In this document: in pieces, positions 1 through 12,060 of the stretch
How the letters are laid out: each line of letters opens with the position of its first letter
Position numbering within the stretch: the first letter of the stretch is position 1
NCBI RefSeq assembly: GCF_026151205.1
Contig: NC_087082.1
Span: forward strand, 8,067,908 to 8,131,907
DNA: 64,000 bases
Direction of reading: 5' to 3'
Source of the DNA: Bolinopsis microptera
Taxonomy: Eukaryota > Ctenophora > Tentaculata > Lobata > Bolinopsidae
The notes under the pieces: model-generated
The model's database searches: none
What the model was told of the DNA's origin: nothing
What the model saw: only the letters and a program-made list of their open reading frames with translations
Made by a program: the position numbers and the translations under genes

Positions 1-1570
1 AAAGCATTTGACTCGGTGTGGAAACAAGGCCTGATAGTGAAACTATGGGAAGGTTGGTGTGCATGGATGCTACCTAAGAACAATTGATAGTTTTCCTCTT
101 TGGGAGGACGGTAGCCTCCTCCTAAATGGTTTCATTGGTCCTGTTAGGATGTGCCTCGATTATGGGCTGCCACAAGGCTCTGTTCTGTCACCAATCCTTT
201 TCAAATTTTATGTGTTCGACATGGAGACCCTGTGCAACTGTATGAGCAGATTCAGGCCTTCAAATTTGCAGATGATGGAACCATCAAAGTGACTGGAAAA
301 GATCTTGAAGAATGTCTCTTTTACCTAGAGCTGGCGATGGGATTCATAGGGGAATGGACTTCTCAATGGAGGATGGTCATAAACTGTAATGTGAATAAAA
401 CAGAAGTTATATGTTTCCAATGCCAAGATGCTTCAGCTGTTCCCAAATCCTTTGATCTATGTGGAAACACCATCTATCTCACAGACAGCAGCAAAGTACT
501 TGGTATAACACTTGACAGTAAGTTGAACTTCAAGCAGCACAGCCAGGATGTATACAACAAGCTAATCTACCGCTGGGTTTGTCTGAGCAGGTATACAAAC
601 CGTAATTGGGGGATGAACCAAAAGGTCCTAGTGAGGTTGGCCAAAACTGTGATGTTTTCCTCCCTCTTCTATGGCTCGTTTATCTGGCAAACTAATGCCA
701 ACATGCTGGAACTGAACAAACTTTGGTACAAGGTTGCAAAATCTGCTGTGGGAGCAGTCTTCAATGTTCAAAATGCCATACTAGAGGTCATCTTGGGAAT
801 ACCCCCACTCCGGGTTACAAACAGAATAATATCGGTAAAGCACTACCTGAAGGTATTCAGTAGTATACATATCGATGTACACCATGACTTCATATGGCAG
901 AGAGATAGAATCCGGAAACACAAAAATTCTGGGCCAGATGCGGGATGTGTTGAAATTTCTAAAGTGGAAGGTTGAAGTACATGCTGACTCTGTTCTGCCA
1001 GGTTATGCAATAATAATTGGACTGAATGATGCCTCGAAATTGTTCGAGCTCTCTAGGAAAGCCTGCCATTACACCAAGGTCTCCATCAAACAATTCACTG
1101 AATTCGTATGGCAGGAATCTATTAAGAACCAGTTACAAATGGAGGGCTGGTCTCAAATTCCCGTGGTGTCTACCACCCCCCTGAAGTTCCCTTATCATAC
1201 TAGCAGAGAAACTGAGGTTCTAGTCATGAGCTTGTTTTACAAAAACAATCTTCTAAACTCATTTCTTTTTGTCCTTGACAGACTGAAATGGCCATCTCCC
1301 TATTGCTCCTGTGGTCATGAAGAACAAACTGCAATTCATATACTGACTAGTTGTGGTCATGTTGACGAAGACCTTAGGGACCAAGCCTCATATCTTCTCA
1401 GTATTGGTAACGAGGTCTCCAATCTGGAAGATCTGGGTACTCCACACTTGGCGATCCTAAACTGCTCCAGAGATCCAAAGTTCATCCAAATCTGCAGTGA
1501 ATGTGTGAATAATGATGACCTCAAGCTAAGAAGGAAGATCTGTATTTCTACAGGGCCCACCCACGCCTAG
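1..1570 (+). pseudogene. LINE (non-LTR retrotransposon) reverse transcriptase, 5'-truncated by window edge and frameshifted
   Basis: The window opens inside a reverse transcriptase: the first codons read KAFDSVW, the conserved block with the first catalytic Asp. About 150 nt on, a second frame carries GLPQGSVLSPILF. A third frame then carries FADDGT, the catalytic box, from about 265 to 975. The 3' part (about 875-1570) is in another frame and ends with a Cys/His cluster, YCSCGHEE...HILTSC, as seen at the C-terminus of several LINE proteins. At least three frame changes (near 50, 215-245 and 880-970) break the gene, so it is a dead copy. The order RT palm, thumb and Cys/His tail is typical of Jockey/CR1/I-group LINEs; the clade is not certain. 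Upstream endonuclease would lie outside the window. Confidence 0.85.
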
Positions 1571-4500
1571 CTGGGGAGTCTAGTCCCTACACTAGACGGC
1601 CAATGCTCTATCCATTGGTATGTACGCGGCCTTACCCAGGCCTGTAATAAATGGGGAGTCCCTCTTAGGACGACCAGTGCTAGACACTGTTTACTACTGA
1701 CTGAATGGAAATCTACTTTACTCTTCGGATTGGTAGAACCTGTCTGGTTACATGAACATTGGAGCTAGTTTTATATTAACTCACATGATATTATTGTCGA
1801 CTTAGACTGCTTGGATGTATCACATCTCAACCATTGTTGGGTGTGTTACTTTGTTTTGGGCTTCACTTTTAAGCTTTATTGATTTTATCTATAAAATTGC
1901 ATCTCCATTGATATTTATGTAACTCGAAAAACTTTTTCTACCAAAAACGTTTTTGATCGGGAATCGTCTTTAAATTATTTTGGGGAATATTTTGACTTGA
2001 TATAACGACGTCGTCGTAATGACACAAGTGACTGATCAACCACCTTATTTGATAGTGTTTTTAGAAATAAAGTATTTATATTTTTAACTTGGGGTGTAAA
2101 TATTTTTAGGGTTTTTATTTTTTAAATTTCAGATCTTTCATACTATTTGTTACTAAAATGCTCATTGTAGCCTATAATATTTAGATTTTCATCATCATCA
2201 TAACATTTTTCACTCTTCAATAAAAAACTAGCTTAATGTCAGTAGGTCGTTAAGAATTTTTGTGTGCACACACAGATACCTAACAGTATTATTATAATTA
2301 TATCTTGTCTGGATATTTGAACCTTTCGAATTGTATCTCGAAATTTATGTTTAAATTCCCTGTGTAGTTTTTTCAATGTATAATGGGAATAATATTGTAA
2401 AATGTCTATTGTATAATGTCATCATTTTATGGCTCTTCAAGTATCCATTTTGATTGATGTAGCAATTTGAAGTTGCAGCCGAAGATTTATTGATTTTAAT
2501 GTGGTCCATTCTTAATAAAAACATTTTGCGTTACTATTCGTTTAAACTGCTTTAGCTTTTAACTGTTTAGGAGATGATTTGAAGCAGTGCAACGATCTAA
2601 GTGCGGTGAAAACGAAGTCAGACCAAAGCCAGATGCTTTAGTTCACACTGTGACTGATTAATGTACCTCTCAACCTCTGCAGTCTGCAACATACTGACTG
2701 TCTTACTTGTAACCTGGTTAGTTATAATAGTTATTTTTAATCGTATACCTTCAAGCTTTTCCTCCACAGTTTCAACCAACTTTGAAACACTGATTTATTG
2801 CTAGTATTTTATATTACTGAGCAGACTGAACCAAGTTTTGATTAAATGATTAAGATTATTAAAGTTGAGATCATAATCGTATAAATCCAACAATTAATGA
2901 TCGCTTGTATTTGTTGCTGTGAGACACAAAACACTACACATCCACATTTGACACTAAACACTACGCCTTACACGCTAAACACTACACATTACACTAGGAC
3001 TCTAGGAGACAATGAATCTAACGGCCTGTGATTTGTGAATAACCGAAATTTAACGTATACTGTAAATGTATCTATTTATTCACTAAGAAAATCATTAATT
3101 TATGCTAGTACCTGAGTGTAATAGTGCTTATGTAGATCGTGGATTTATATCTAATATTAATAACAATGCAGTTCCCTCTTAATAAAGGTCACCATACAAG
3201 TTGTACTTTTTGAATAACTTTTTATCCTTTTTTCTAACATTTATTCTGTAAATAGTTGTTGGTAGTTCTAAAGTTTAATGGCAATTTCTGTTTGAATGTT
3301 TTGCGATACTTACTCTGGTTACTCATTTTTGTTGATGGAGGTTATTTTTAATCAACAGCTGTGTCATAATCACTTGAGGTCCATGCTGTATTGTTGGCTG
3401 CATGTTGCAGCTTTATGAATTCCTAGGCGACTTTTAGCAATGATGATTGTATAGAAGTTGTCAACAAGCTTGAGCTGGTGCTATTGTGCTCCTGATTTCA
3501 GTGGACATTTTATTAAATTGTAGTGGACAGTGGACTGTATACCACCTGTTCAGTGCAACTAATTGTACTGATCTGTAGGGCACAATTTTAAAAGAGTTTA
3601 TTTTTTACTCTACAATGCTGTACTGTTCATTGTGTTTGGCCCCGACTTTGATTTCCTTGTTTTCTTTATCTTTTCAGCACCTCAAGTTCTGATTTTCTGA
3701 AGGAGGAATTCTAGTTAAAGACGTTCACATTATTATACAGTGATCTGATGAATGACAATATGCGGGAGTGAGTAAAGCTGTAAAAGTCATGAAAAATTAT
3801 CGATCAATAGGAAGAAAGTTAAATAAATGACAGTTATGATGACTAAAAGTAGATTGAACGGCTAAAATACGGGTATTGGGAGCTAGAGAAATAAAATAAA
3901 ATGATACAAGCTTGCATTTATTCTGTCTAACATTTAATTAATTCTATGTATGTTTGTGAAACTACTCAGTACTCTCCATCTCCTTTCTTCAGGTTTATTT
4001 TTTAAATTTTTTATAATTATATGGCAGATTTATTTTATTTTAAATATATAGCAATGGCCAAACCACATTGTACATTGTTTGGTATCATATTTATGTATGC
4101 ATACTTATAACTAACTGTATATAATTTCAATAATTTTCGGGGCTCAAGTCACGACGTCTCGTCCCACGAGTCAAGTTGTAAGCTGAGTACATACTTTTAG
4201 ATCATCTTACCTCGTACGGTGAAATGGGGAAAGTTTTGCTTCAGCCTGGTGTGTTGAGTGCTTCCCAAGTTTTGGGATCCAAAAATATGATCACCATGAA
4301 CACTACTTAAGAGTTAAAACATGAACTTATCACACAACTGCAATGATTCCAGAAAATTGTATAAGTGCAGTTACTTAATATATATTATATAATCTACACG
4401 GTCTCTGAATAAAGATAACAATTCAGACACAATCTGTCTTACCTGTAATTAAAAGAGTCCATTCCACAGTATATGGGTTCTGTAGAAAATGATTTTGCCA

Positions 4501-4687
4501 GTGGACTATTTGAGGTACAGATGGTGTGTGAATTCTGACTTAACTTAGGTAAAATTGATTACACAATAGACAGACTGTCGAGGTGGCAACGTCTTAGTCG
4601 AAACGTTGCCATCATTTATAATAAAACATTTTCAAAATTTACAGATATTTCCAAAACAGTTTACCCCCCAGTTCCATGGCCGGATAT
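1571..4687. other. AT-rich non-coding stretch
   Basis: About 3.1 kb with no convincing coding frame or splice-bounded exon on either strand. The first 150 bp may be 3' untranslated sequence of the adjacent LINE. A GC-richer patch at about 4565-4612 contains the inverted pair GGCAACGT/ACGTTGCC and could be a small repeat remnant. Otherwise only A/T-rich sequence with short homopolymers is seen. Confidence 0.6.
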
Positions 4688-4689
4688 TA

Positions 4690-4905
4690 TGCCAAATTAT
4701 TAGACGGAGGTCCATTTCCCGTAGATCATCTCCGGAGATGATTCTCCGGCTCCGTCTACTGTATTAGACGGAGATGAAGCTCTCCGGGAATTTCTCGGAG
4801 ATTAATTCATACAGAATCAACAAAATTACCGTAGATGGTCTCCGGTCGTGGAACTGCAAACTCCGGAGAAATATCAGTAGACGATCTCCGTCTAATAATT
4901 TGGCA
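4690..4905. mobile_element. 216-bp MITE with perfect 20-bp terminal inverted repeats and TA target duplication
   Basis: The left end reads TGCCAAATTATTAGACGGAG (4690-4709). The right end (4886-4905) is its exact reverse complement. Both ends are flanked by TA (4688-4689 and 4906-4907), the target duplication of Tc1/mariner-type elements. Internally there is an 18-bp perfect palindrome at 4725-4742 and a hairpin made of CTCCGTCTA (4750-4758) and TAGACGGAG (4765-4773), so the subterminal motif is repeated inside. No coding capacity; it would need a transposase supplied from elsewhere. Confidence 0.88.
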
Positions 4906-4907
4906 TA

Positions 4908-6165
4908 AGGTTCATTGTGTATTATTCTGATCCAAATTTTAGAGTGCATCTTGAAGAAAGATATCTTTAGCATTAAAATTTACTGCGTTGTCCTTCGTGT
5001 AGTGGCAGAGAAAAGTTCTTTTCTGAGGTCCGTGATAAATTTTCCTAACGAGATAAACAATTTGCTTTTATATTAAATACTTTTCAAATTTCACATCATA
5101 CTATACCCCGGATTAGATGATCTATTGCAATATGTTGCAATGGAGTTTCTAAAATGTATATCATAACTTCCATTTTTTTCAGGTTTTATTGGTGTTGTAG
5201 ACGATCACTGAATTCTGTAGCTCTGTGAGATTTGTGGCTTCATCGAATTACATCACGCAGACTTGAATGAAAATATGAAGACGTGAACTAGATCTGCTAA
5301 TGCTATTCTCTCTTTAGCAAATAGCACGAGGTTAATTAAATAAGCAAGGGTAGATTAAAATATAACAATCTTTTGAAACATATGACATCGTGTATTTTAC
5401 TAAAGTTTGTTGGAGGATTGAAATTCACTTTCAAATGCTACTTTCGCAGCTCAGAATGGTTATAATTTTAATCTTAAAGTAATGCAATGTTATTTTTCAA
5501 TCTGCTACTGACAGCATTTGTTATTTGATGTTTTGAATGGGGAAAGAGTTTGAGTAGTTCAACAATCATGCACATCAGTGTTTATGTCACTCAGTGTTAA
5601 CTCTCTCGATTCTCCGTCTCCCTCAATGTTTGATGACCGTCCCAGTGTTTCCCTGCGTATTGACTGTCCGTCTCACTGTGCAGTGTTTAATATCTGTCTT
5701 TCAGTTTTCAATCTCTATCTCGTGTTAAATAGTTCTCTCTGTATTTAATGTCCGTCCAACTCCTAGTGTTCAATATCTGTCTCATCGTTTATTTTCCGTC
5801 TCGCTGTTCAATATCCGTATCTCAAGGTGCAAGGAGTGTATGATTGTAAACGTTTTGGATTTAGCTACAGATTTTGGAACTTTCCGATGGTAGGTAAATT
5901 CTCACCTACTTAACGGATTTTTCAGCGGAGTTTCATTGCAGTGTTTAAGGGTTCTCGGATAATGCTCTTATAAATTCATTATTTTACATCTGTGTTTCAT
6001 TTTGTAAAAAAGATTTCAAGTATAAAGATGATGACAATGACATGTCCGTTCTATAATTCGAGTCGAAATATTGATTGTCCACGCTGTCTTGTTGTTTACG
6101 TAAGCCGCTGTGCGTGACATTGTTAAGAAGTAAAAGACGCGCATTGCGCGCGCGATGTTTTGATA
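4908..6165. other. Non-coding stretch with a degenerate tandem repeat
   Basis: No coding frame is credible. From about 5570 to 5835 a pyrimidine-rich motif resembling CAGTGTTCAATATCCGTCTC recurs with many substitutions, an old decayed minisatellite. The rest is unremarkable AT-rich sequence. Confidence 0.55.
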
Positions 6166-6574
6166 CTGCTCGTCCATGGCCGAGGAGGCTCATTTTTCCG
6201 TCATATTGTTTGATACTGCTCGGCCATGGCCGAGGAGACTCATTTTCCCGTCATATTGTTTGATACTCCTCGGCCATGGCCGAGGAGGCTCATTTTTTTG
6301 ATACTGCTCGGCCATGGCCGAGGAGGCTCATTTTCCCGTCATATTGTTTGATACTGCTCGGCCATGGCCGAGGAGACTCATTTTCCCGTCATATTGTTTG
6401 ATACTCCTCGGCCATGGCCGAGGAGGCTCATTTTTTTGATACTGCTCGGCCATGGCCGAGGAGGCTCATTTTCCCGTCATATTGTTTGATACTGCTCGGC
6501 CATGGCCGAGGAGACTCATTTTCCCGTCATATTGTTTGATACTCCTCGGCCATGGCCGAGGAGGCTCATTTTTA
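6166..6574. repeat. Palindromic satellite with 138-bp higher-order unit
   Basis: Nine copies of a unit centred on the perfect palindrome CTCGGCCATGGCCGAG (first copy with one change). Spacing between successive palindromes runs 50, 50, 38 and then repeats, giving a 138-bp higher-order period: a unit with GAGACTC, a unit with GAGGCTC, and a shortened unit lacking the CCCGTCATATTGT segment. Near-identity of the higher-order copies points to recent amplification. Open frames across it are by-products of the repeat. Confidence 0.9.
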
Positions 6575-6585
6575 AAAAATGATCC

Positions 6586-7286
<701 letters not shown>

Positions 7287-7288
<2 letters not shown>

Positions 7289-7565
7289 AAATGATCCTCC
7301 TCGGCCGAATGAGCCTCCTCGGCCACGTGAGTATGGTTTTTATTTTATTTTTAAAAATGAGCCTCCTCGGCCACCGTCATATTGTTTGATACTCCTCGGC
7401 CATGGCCGAGGAGACTCATTTTTCCGTCATATTGTTTGATACTCCTCGGCCATGGCCGAGCAGGGTCATTTAAAAAAAATGATCCTCCTCGGCCGAATGA
7501 GCCTCCTCGGCCACGTGAGTATGGTTTTTTATTTTATTTTTAAAAATGAGCCTCCTCGGCCACCA
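7287..7565. repeat. Right block of palindromic satellite
   Basis: Same family as the block left of the GA tract. It contains two copies of an 85-bp segment (about 7290-7374 and 7479-7563) that starts AAATGATCCTCCTCGGCC and ends TTTTTAAAAATGAGCCTCC. Between them are two palindrome-centred units. In the 85-bp segments the palindrome is reduced to CTCGGCCGAATGAG or CTCGGCCACGTGAG. Confidence 0.85.
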
Positions 7566-7581
7566 TACTACAGCTAGTAAT

Positions 7582-10021
7582 TTATGTTTTGCAAATAGAA
7601 AACAATAAAGATTTAAGGAAGACACCATCAATTTCTAATTCTGACAATAAACGTTTTGAACCAAAAACTATAATTTCAGTTTTAGTTGGATTCAGAAGAA
7701 GGAAGTGATTCCTCATCCAGGTCTCGATTTCTCTAAAACAGGAGGGCAGCCCAGGAACCCTGACCGGATGGGGCTTAACTTTGAAAGTAAAAGAGTTGGA
7801 GACTTCCGGTTTTTTGTAACATGTTCCTCTTTTAAAAGTAACGTTACCTCTCCAGGAGGAAAATTCAAGACAACGTAATTGTTGAGTTATCTCAAAATCT
7901 CCAGAAAAGTCCCCTTTCGGGCCGATCAAAAGTTTGCAACTTTAACTTTGCGGATTCCTGTACTCTGGTTGGCTGAATTGTGTCTCGTGGTAGCTGCCTG
8001 AACATTGGAATACGCCACGCGTGCAAATCATGCTTGTTGTCGCGCGCGAGGTCAAGCCGTCTGTTTAAATTAAACCAACTCTAGTACCACCACCAGCCGG
8101 TAACTTTTCCTGGGAGGTCTTCGATGAGGACTTAATATTCTGTAGCGGATGAAAATGACTTGTAGATCTGGTGATCATCAGCATAGCCATGGATCAGAAA
8201 TTGCTTTGCTTTTACAGAAGAGTAAATTGAGCGGATGTAGATATTGAGCAACACAGGGCCAAGGACAGAGCCCTGTGGGACACCAAACTTTATTACAATT
8301 TCTAGTCAGATTCTAGGTCACCTATCTTGACTTTTTGACAACGACCACAGATGAAGCTGGTGAAACATTTCAAGGCTGTTCCCGCAATCTCAATCCCACA
8401 CTTCAATATATTGATCAGTTTGATACGGTCAACTGTGTCGAATGCAGCACTCAGTGTCTAAAAGCATTACAACTGTTGCTGTGTTTTCATTGGTGGCTAT
8501 GAGGAGGTCATTGACTATGGTAATGAAAAGTGTTTCTGTGCTGTGATGCTTTTTGTAACCAGACTGGTGGTCAATGTTGAAATTATTCTTGGCTGGATGT
8601 TCATTGAGGCATTTTAATACAAAGCGCTCAATGAGTTTACCGATGAATGTAAGATTAGAGATGGGTCTATAATTCTTTAAGTTCTCAGTGTTTAGGGAAT
8701 CTCCTTCGATCAGGGGAGTGAGATGTGCTAACTTGATTCCTTCCATACTTCTAGTTGAAAGAGAAACGTTGATAATATCACAAAGGGTAGGGAGGCATTA
8801 GCTCAAGGTGCTCTGACAAGAGTTCTTTAGGTAGTGGATCAATCGATGAGGTTTTGATGCCAGATTCTTTGATCAATTCTCTTACTTCAAAAATAGTAGC
8901 TTTTCTAAATTCAGATAATGCCTGGCCATTGAAGTTTGGAGAACTATTAGTCACAGTAGTGTTGGGAAATGATGTTCGGATTTTTCATTTTCTCATTTTT
9001 TTCAGTAAAATACTGGTTAAAGGCATTTACAGTTTCCTGAAGATTTTCTGAAGATGGTAAAGTGAGGTTCTTTTCTTTATCCAGGAAAGTGTCTACAAAT
9101 TTGTAAAGGCTCATTTGTGAGTGTTTGTATTTTTGGAAAGTATTAGAGTAAAACAGTTTTTTCTTTTTGACAGTCAGCTCTGAACAGTGCTCTTGCAAAT
9201 GAACAAAGATAGAATGATCTATGTAAGACTCGACTTTTTCAGCCTTTCTTCTTTCGGCTCTTGCAACTTTGTATTCGCAATCAAACCAGGGAGCAGTGAG
9301 AGTGTCTTTGATGGTTTTGGAATATTCTGGAGCATGTACATTTAGTATATGTTGACACCCATTGTTAAATTGAGTCATAACATCAGAGAAGCTCTTTTCT
9401 TCAAAAACCAACTCAGATAGAGCAACAGATAAATTACCTTTCCTGATCTATGTCTATGATCTTTCTAAAGCGTATGACTTTCTCACATTTGTCGATGTCA
9501 GGAGGCTTATGAAGCTTTAATATAATTGGATAGTGGTCACAGGATGGGAAGCTTTTGGCCATGTTTTGCATTACCTCGACAGAAGTTTGATCTACTACTT
9601 TGTGCGAAGAAATAACAGGATCAAGGATGTGACCTTTTTTATGTGTTGGTGAGTAGACAAGTTGATGAAGCCCAAAAGATGATAGTATGGTGCTCCACTC
9701 GCTCACATGGGCAGAGATTCTGTCTAGGTGCATGTTAACATCTCCACATAGCAAGAAATGCTTGTATTTTAAGAATGCATCCGTCAGGAAATCTTCAAAA
9801 TCAGAGAGGAAATTTCCCAAGGACCCAGGTGGATAGTAGATACAGGAGCAGAAGACGACAGACCCATCAACGAGTTTCAGTTTTGCGTTAATTGGCTTAA
9901 ATAATCCGTCATTGTTGGCAAAAACTTTGATTAGACAAACACATGATTTGTAGATTATGGCAACACCTCCACCTGATTTGTCTTTGCGATACACTTGGTA
10001 AAGTTTATAGCCCCAGGGAAA
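7582..10021 (-). pseudogene. CR1/L2-like LINE ORF2 (endonuclease-RT), frameshifted and interrupted
   Basis: Reading leftward from 10021: an apurinic-type endonuclease (9434-10021) with SGGGVAI, LLCGDVNMHLD (the GDxN box), HILDPVI and CDHYPI (the SDH box with Cys for Ser). Then a linker with APWFDCEY (8947-9411), and RT motifs LKNYRPISNL and QSGYKKHHSTE (8429-8746). The catalytic LSAAFDTVD is one frame off just after LLDT (about 8440-8460). GVPQGSVLGPVLLNIYI and HGYADDHQ follow, then, beyond an inserted element, EIETWMRNHFLLLNPTKTE. Order and motifs match CR1/L2-type LINEs. Frameshifts, stops and an insertion show it is dead. The 5' end stops at a MITE boundary at 10022. Confidence 0.88.
7750..8114. 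mobile_element. 365-bp DNA element inserted in the LINE
   Basis: The LINE reading frame breaks between EDL and PSCFREIE, and the intervening DNA has imperfect inverted ends: CCCAGGAACCCTGACCGG at the left, and the complement of CCCAGGAAAAGTTACCGG at the right. Its left two thirds is closely related, in opposite orientation, to 50130-50358. No target duplication is clear. Superfamily unknown; no coding capacity. Confidence 0.7.
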
Positions 10022-10330
10022 CAGTGGCCTAACGTTGCATGTTGCCCACCCCCCCCCCCTCCCAGTGGCGAAACATATCAGTGTCATGTGTGCGGCCCCC
10101 GCTAAATAATACCACCACCCTCCCCTTTGCCTTTTAAATGTTTCTAATATCCTGGTTTTAGAGAATGCACTAGTAAAATTTCTAAAAAAGTGTTTTTCTA
10201 GAGCAAAACGCGCAGTTTTGCTAGTACTTCAAAAATTGTCCCATATTCATACAACGATTTGGCGACCCCCGCCCCCCCCTCCCCCCCCCCCCCACACAGC
10301 GGAGTCAGCGGGCCCTTCCTTACTCCACTG
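10022..10330. mobile_element. hAT-like MITE, composite, at the 5' end of the broken LINE
   Basis: The left end, CAGTGGCCTAACGTTGCATG, and the right end, CAGCGGGCCCTTCCTTACTC plus CACTG, match the family of the 71-bp MITE at 45880-45950. A second CAGTGGCGAAAC start at about 10062 suggests one copy inserted into another or an internal duplication. Poly-C runs fill the middle. No target duplication can be read, so the boundary with the LINE may be a truncation. Confidence 0.55.
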
Positions 10331-10924
10331 TCTGCAAAGAAGCCTTAGTTTATTGGTCAACTACTATCACAAAATCATACCTTCTTTTACTTTCTTGAAG
10401 GTAACAAGAGCATCCCAGTCTTAAATCTAGACTACCTCTTTTTTCACTAGGAATTATACACATTCAATTATTTGAATTTAAATAAAATATTGAGCCTTGT
10501 ACCATATATGATAAATTTTGATTTTGAATAACTTTAGCAAGTTCGAGAACTACCAGTGGTGATATTTGAGGATCCTTTCAAGCTTATCTACACACTATCT
10601 TAGCTGTCAAGAGAATGGTAAGTTTCAACAAATTTCCATATACAAATAGGGTAAGTAATAAATCGGGCATGCAATAGTTTGTCGAAGACCGGTAGTGGGT
10701 CTTAACGTATATTATCTTCAACTTGCTTTATACCTGTATAATATTAAAGATGGCTGGTATCAATGGTATCAGCCAGTGGTGGTACATTTCATTATTGATA
10801 ACATTTTTAGTTGAAGATATTAACTTCGTTCATGGTGATCCTCACATTGCAACTAATTATACAAATCAAAACTCTTATTTAGATATAAAGTTATGTATTT
10901 AAACTTTCATGCATTCGTCCCAAA
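10331..10924. other. Non-coding stretch
   Basis: About 600 bp of AT-rich sequence. I see no coding frame, repeat array or transposon end in it. Confidence 0.55.
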
Positions 10925-11700
10925 TGCCTGAAAGTACCCACTACCTTTACTACATTCAGTACCGGGAGGGCGACAATTGATCCCCCAACAATTGACCCCA
11001 CGACAATTGACCCCCCGACAATTGACCCCAAATTATATTGTCGGGGGGTCAATTGTCGGGGGGTCAATTGTCGGGGGGTCAACTGTCGGGGGTCAATTGT
11101 CGGGGGATCAATTGTCGGGGGGTCAATTGTCGGGGGGTCAATTGTCGGGGGGTCAATTGTCGGGGGGTCAATTGTCGGGGGTTCAATTGTCGCGGTACCT
11201 CAGTACACACTACCTGTACTACATTCAGTACCCACTACCTGTACTACATTCAGTACCCACTACCTGTACTACATTCAGCACCCACTACATGTACTACATT
11301 CAGCACCCACTACCTGTACTACATTCAGTACCCACTACATGTACTACATTCAGTACTCACTACCTGTACTACATTCAGTACCTACTACCTGTACTACATT
11401 CAGTACTCACGACCTGTACTACATTCAGTACCCACTACCTGTACTACATTCAGTACCCACTACCTGTACTACATTCAGCACCCACTACCTGTACTACATT
11501 CAGTACCCACTACCTGTACTACATTCAGTACCCACTACCTGTACTACATTCAGCACCCACTACATGTACTACATTCAGTACCCACTACATGTACTACATT
11601 CAGCACCCACTACCTGTACTACATTCAGTACCCACTACATGTACTACATTCAGTACTCACTACATGTACTATAACATTCAGCACCCACTACCTGTTCAGT
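10925..11700. repeat. 25-bp minisatellite, about 20 units, split by an insertion
   Basis: The unit contains CAGTACCCACTACCTGTACT followed by ACATT. Variants at a few positions (CAGCACC, CTACATG) recur in a patterned order, suggesting block duplication. Two degenerate units (10925-10965) lie left of an inserted G-rich foldback and the main array (about 11197-11700) lies to its right. The three long overlapping open frames on the + strand here are consequences of the 25-bp period and are not genes. Confidence 0.92.
10966..11193. repeat. Foldback array of CGACAATTGACCCCC and its complement
   Basis: Four units on one strand (about 10970-11030: CGACAATTGACCCCC) face about ten units of the reverse complement (11037-11193: TTGTCGGGGGGTCAA), with AAATTATAT between them. 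The whole can fold into a long stem. The G6 runs recur every 15 bp on the + strand. The element interrupts a minisatellite, with GTAC on each side (about 10961-10964 and 11194-11197), a possible target duplication. A related block occurs at 57098-57178. Confidence 0.85.
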
Positions 11701-11829
11701 AGCTAGATGGTAGCGCTGCTTCCACCTGACACCTAGACACTGCACTAGGAATCTGTAAAGTAGATTAGATTACTCTCCTTCTCCTATATATATATTATAT
11801 ATATATTCTACTTTAACGAGTATTATATA

Positions 11830-12060
11830 CAGGGTGGCCCAAAAGTGACTACCCACACGCAACCTTTTGATAACTCACGTAATTCGTCTCCAAATTGCAC
11901 CAAAATTTCAGATATTATAGATATGGGTCAAACTTAGATTTTCTAAAGGTTTCGTAAGCCACGCCCAATTACAGTGGGCGTGGCGTGACACTCCCTCTTT
12001 TTCACTATTGTCTTCATAAAATGAGAACGCTTTAAGCTAAGAACTCACAATTTTTGCACA
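11830..12060. mobile_element. Mariner-like non-autonomous element, left part
   Basis: It begins CAGGGTGGCCCAAAAGTGAC directly after TA, the terminus style of mariner-type transposons. The next 230 bp, including GATATGGGTCAAACTTAGAT and a GTGGGCGTGGCGTGACACTC patch, is repeated with divergence at 37992-38330. The matching right end is not found nearby; similar right-end sequence is at 29035-29301. Confidence 0.6.

Noticed and set aside
4565..4612. Penelope-like 3' end (GTCGAAACGTTGCC text)
   Set aside because: Text of this type occurs in some Penelope-like elements, but no coding remnant lies next to it and the match is too short.
10891..11706. Overlapping open frames with THYLYY/TTCTTFS repeats
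   Set aside because: Open frames arise from the 25-bp and 15-bp tandem units; all three forward frames are open, which real genes do not show.
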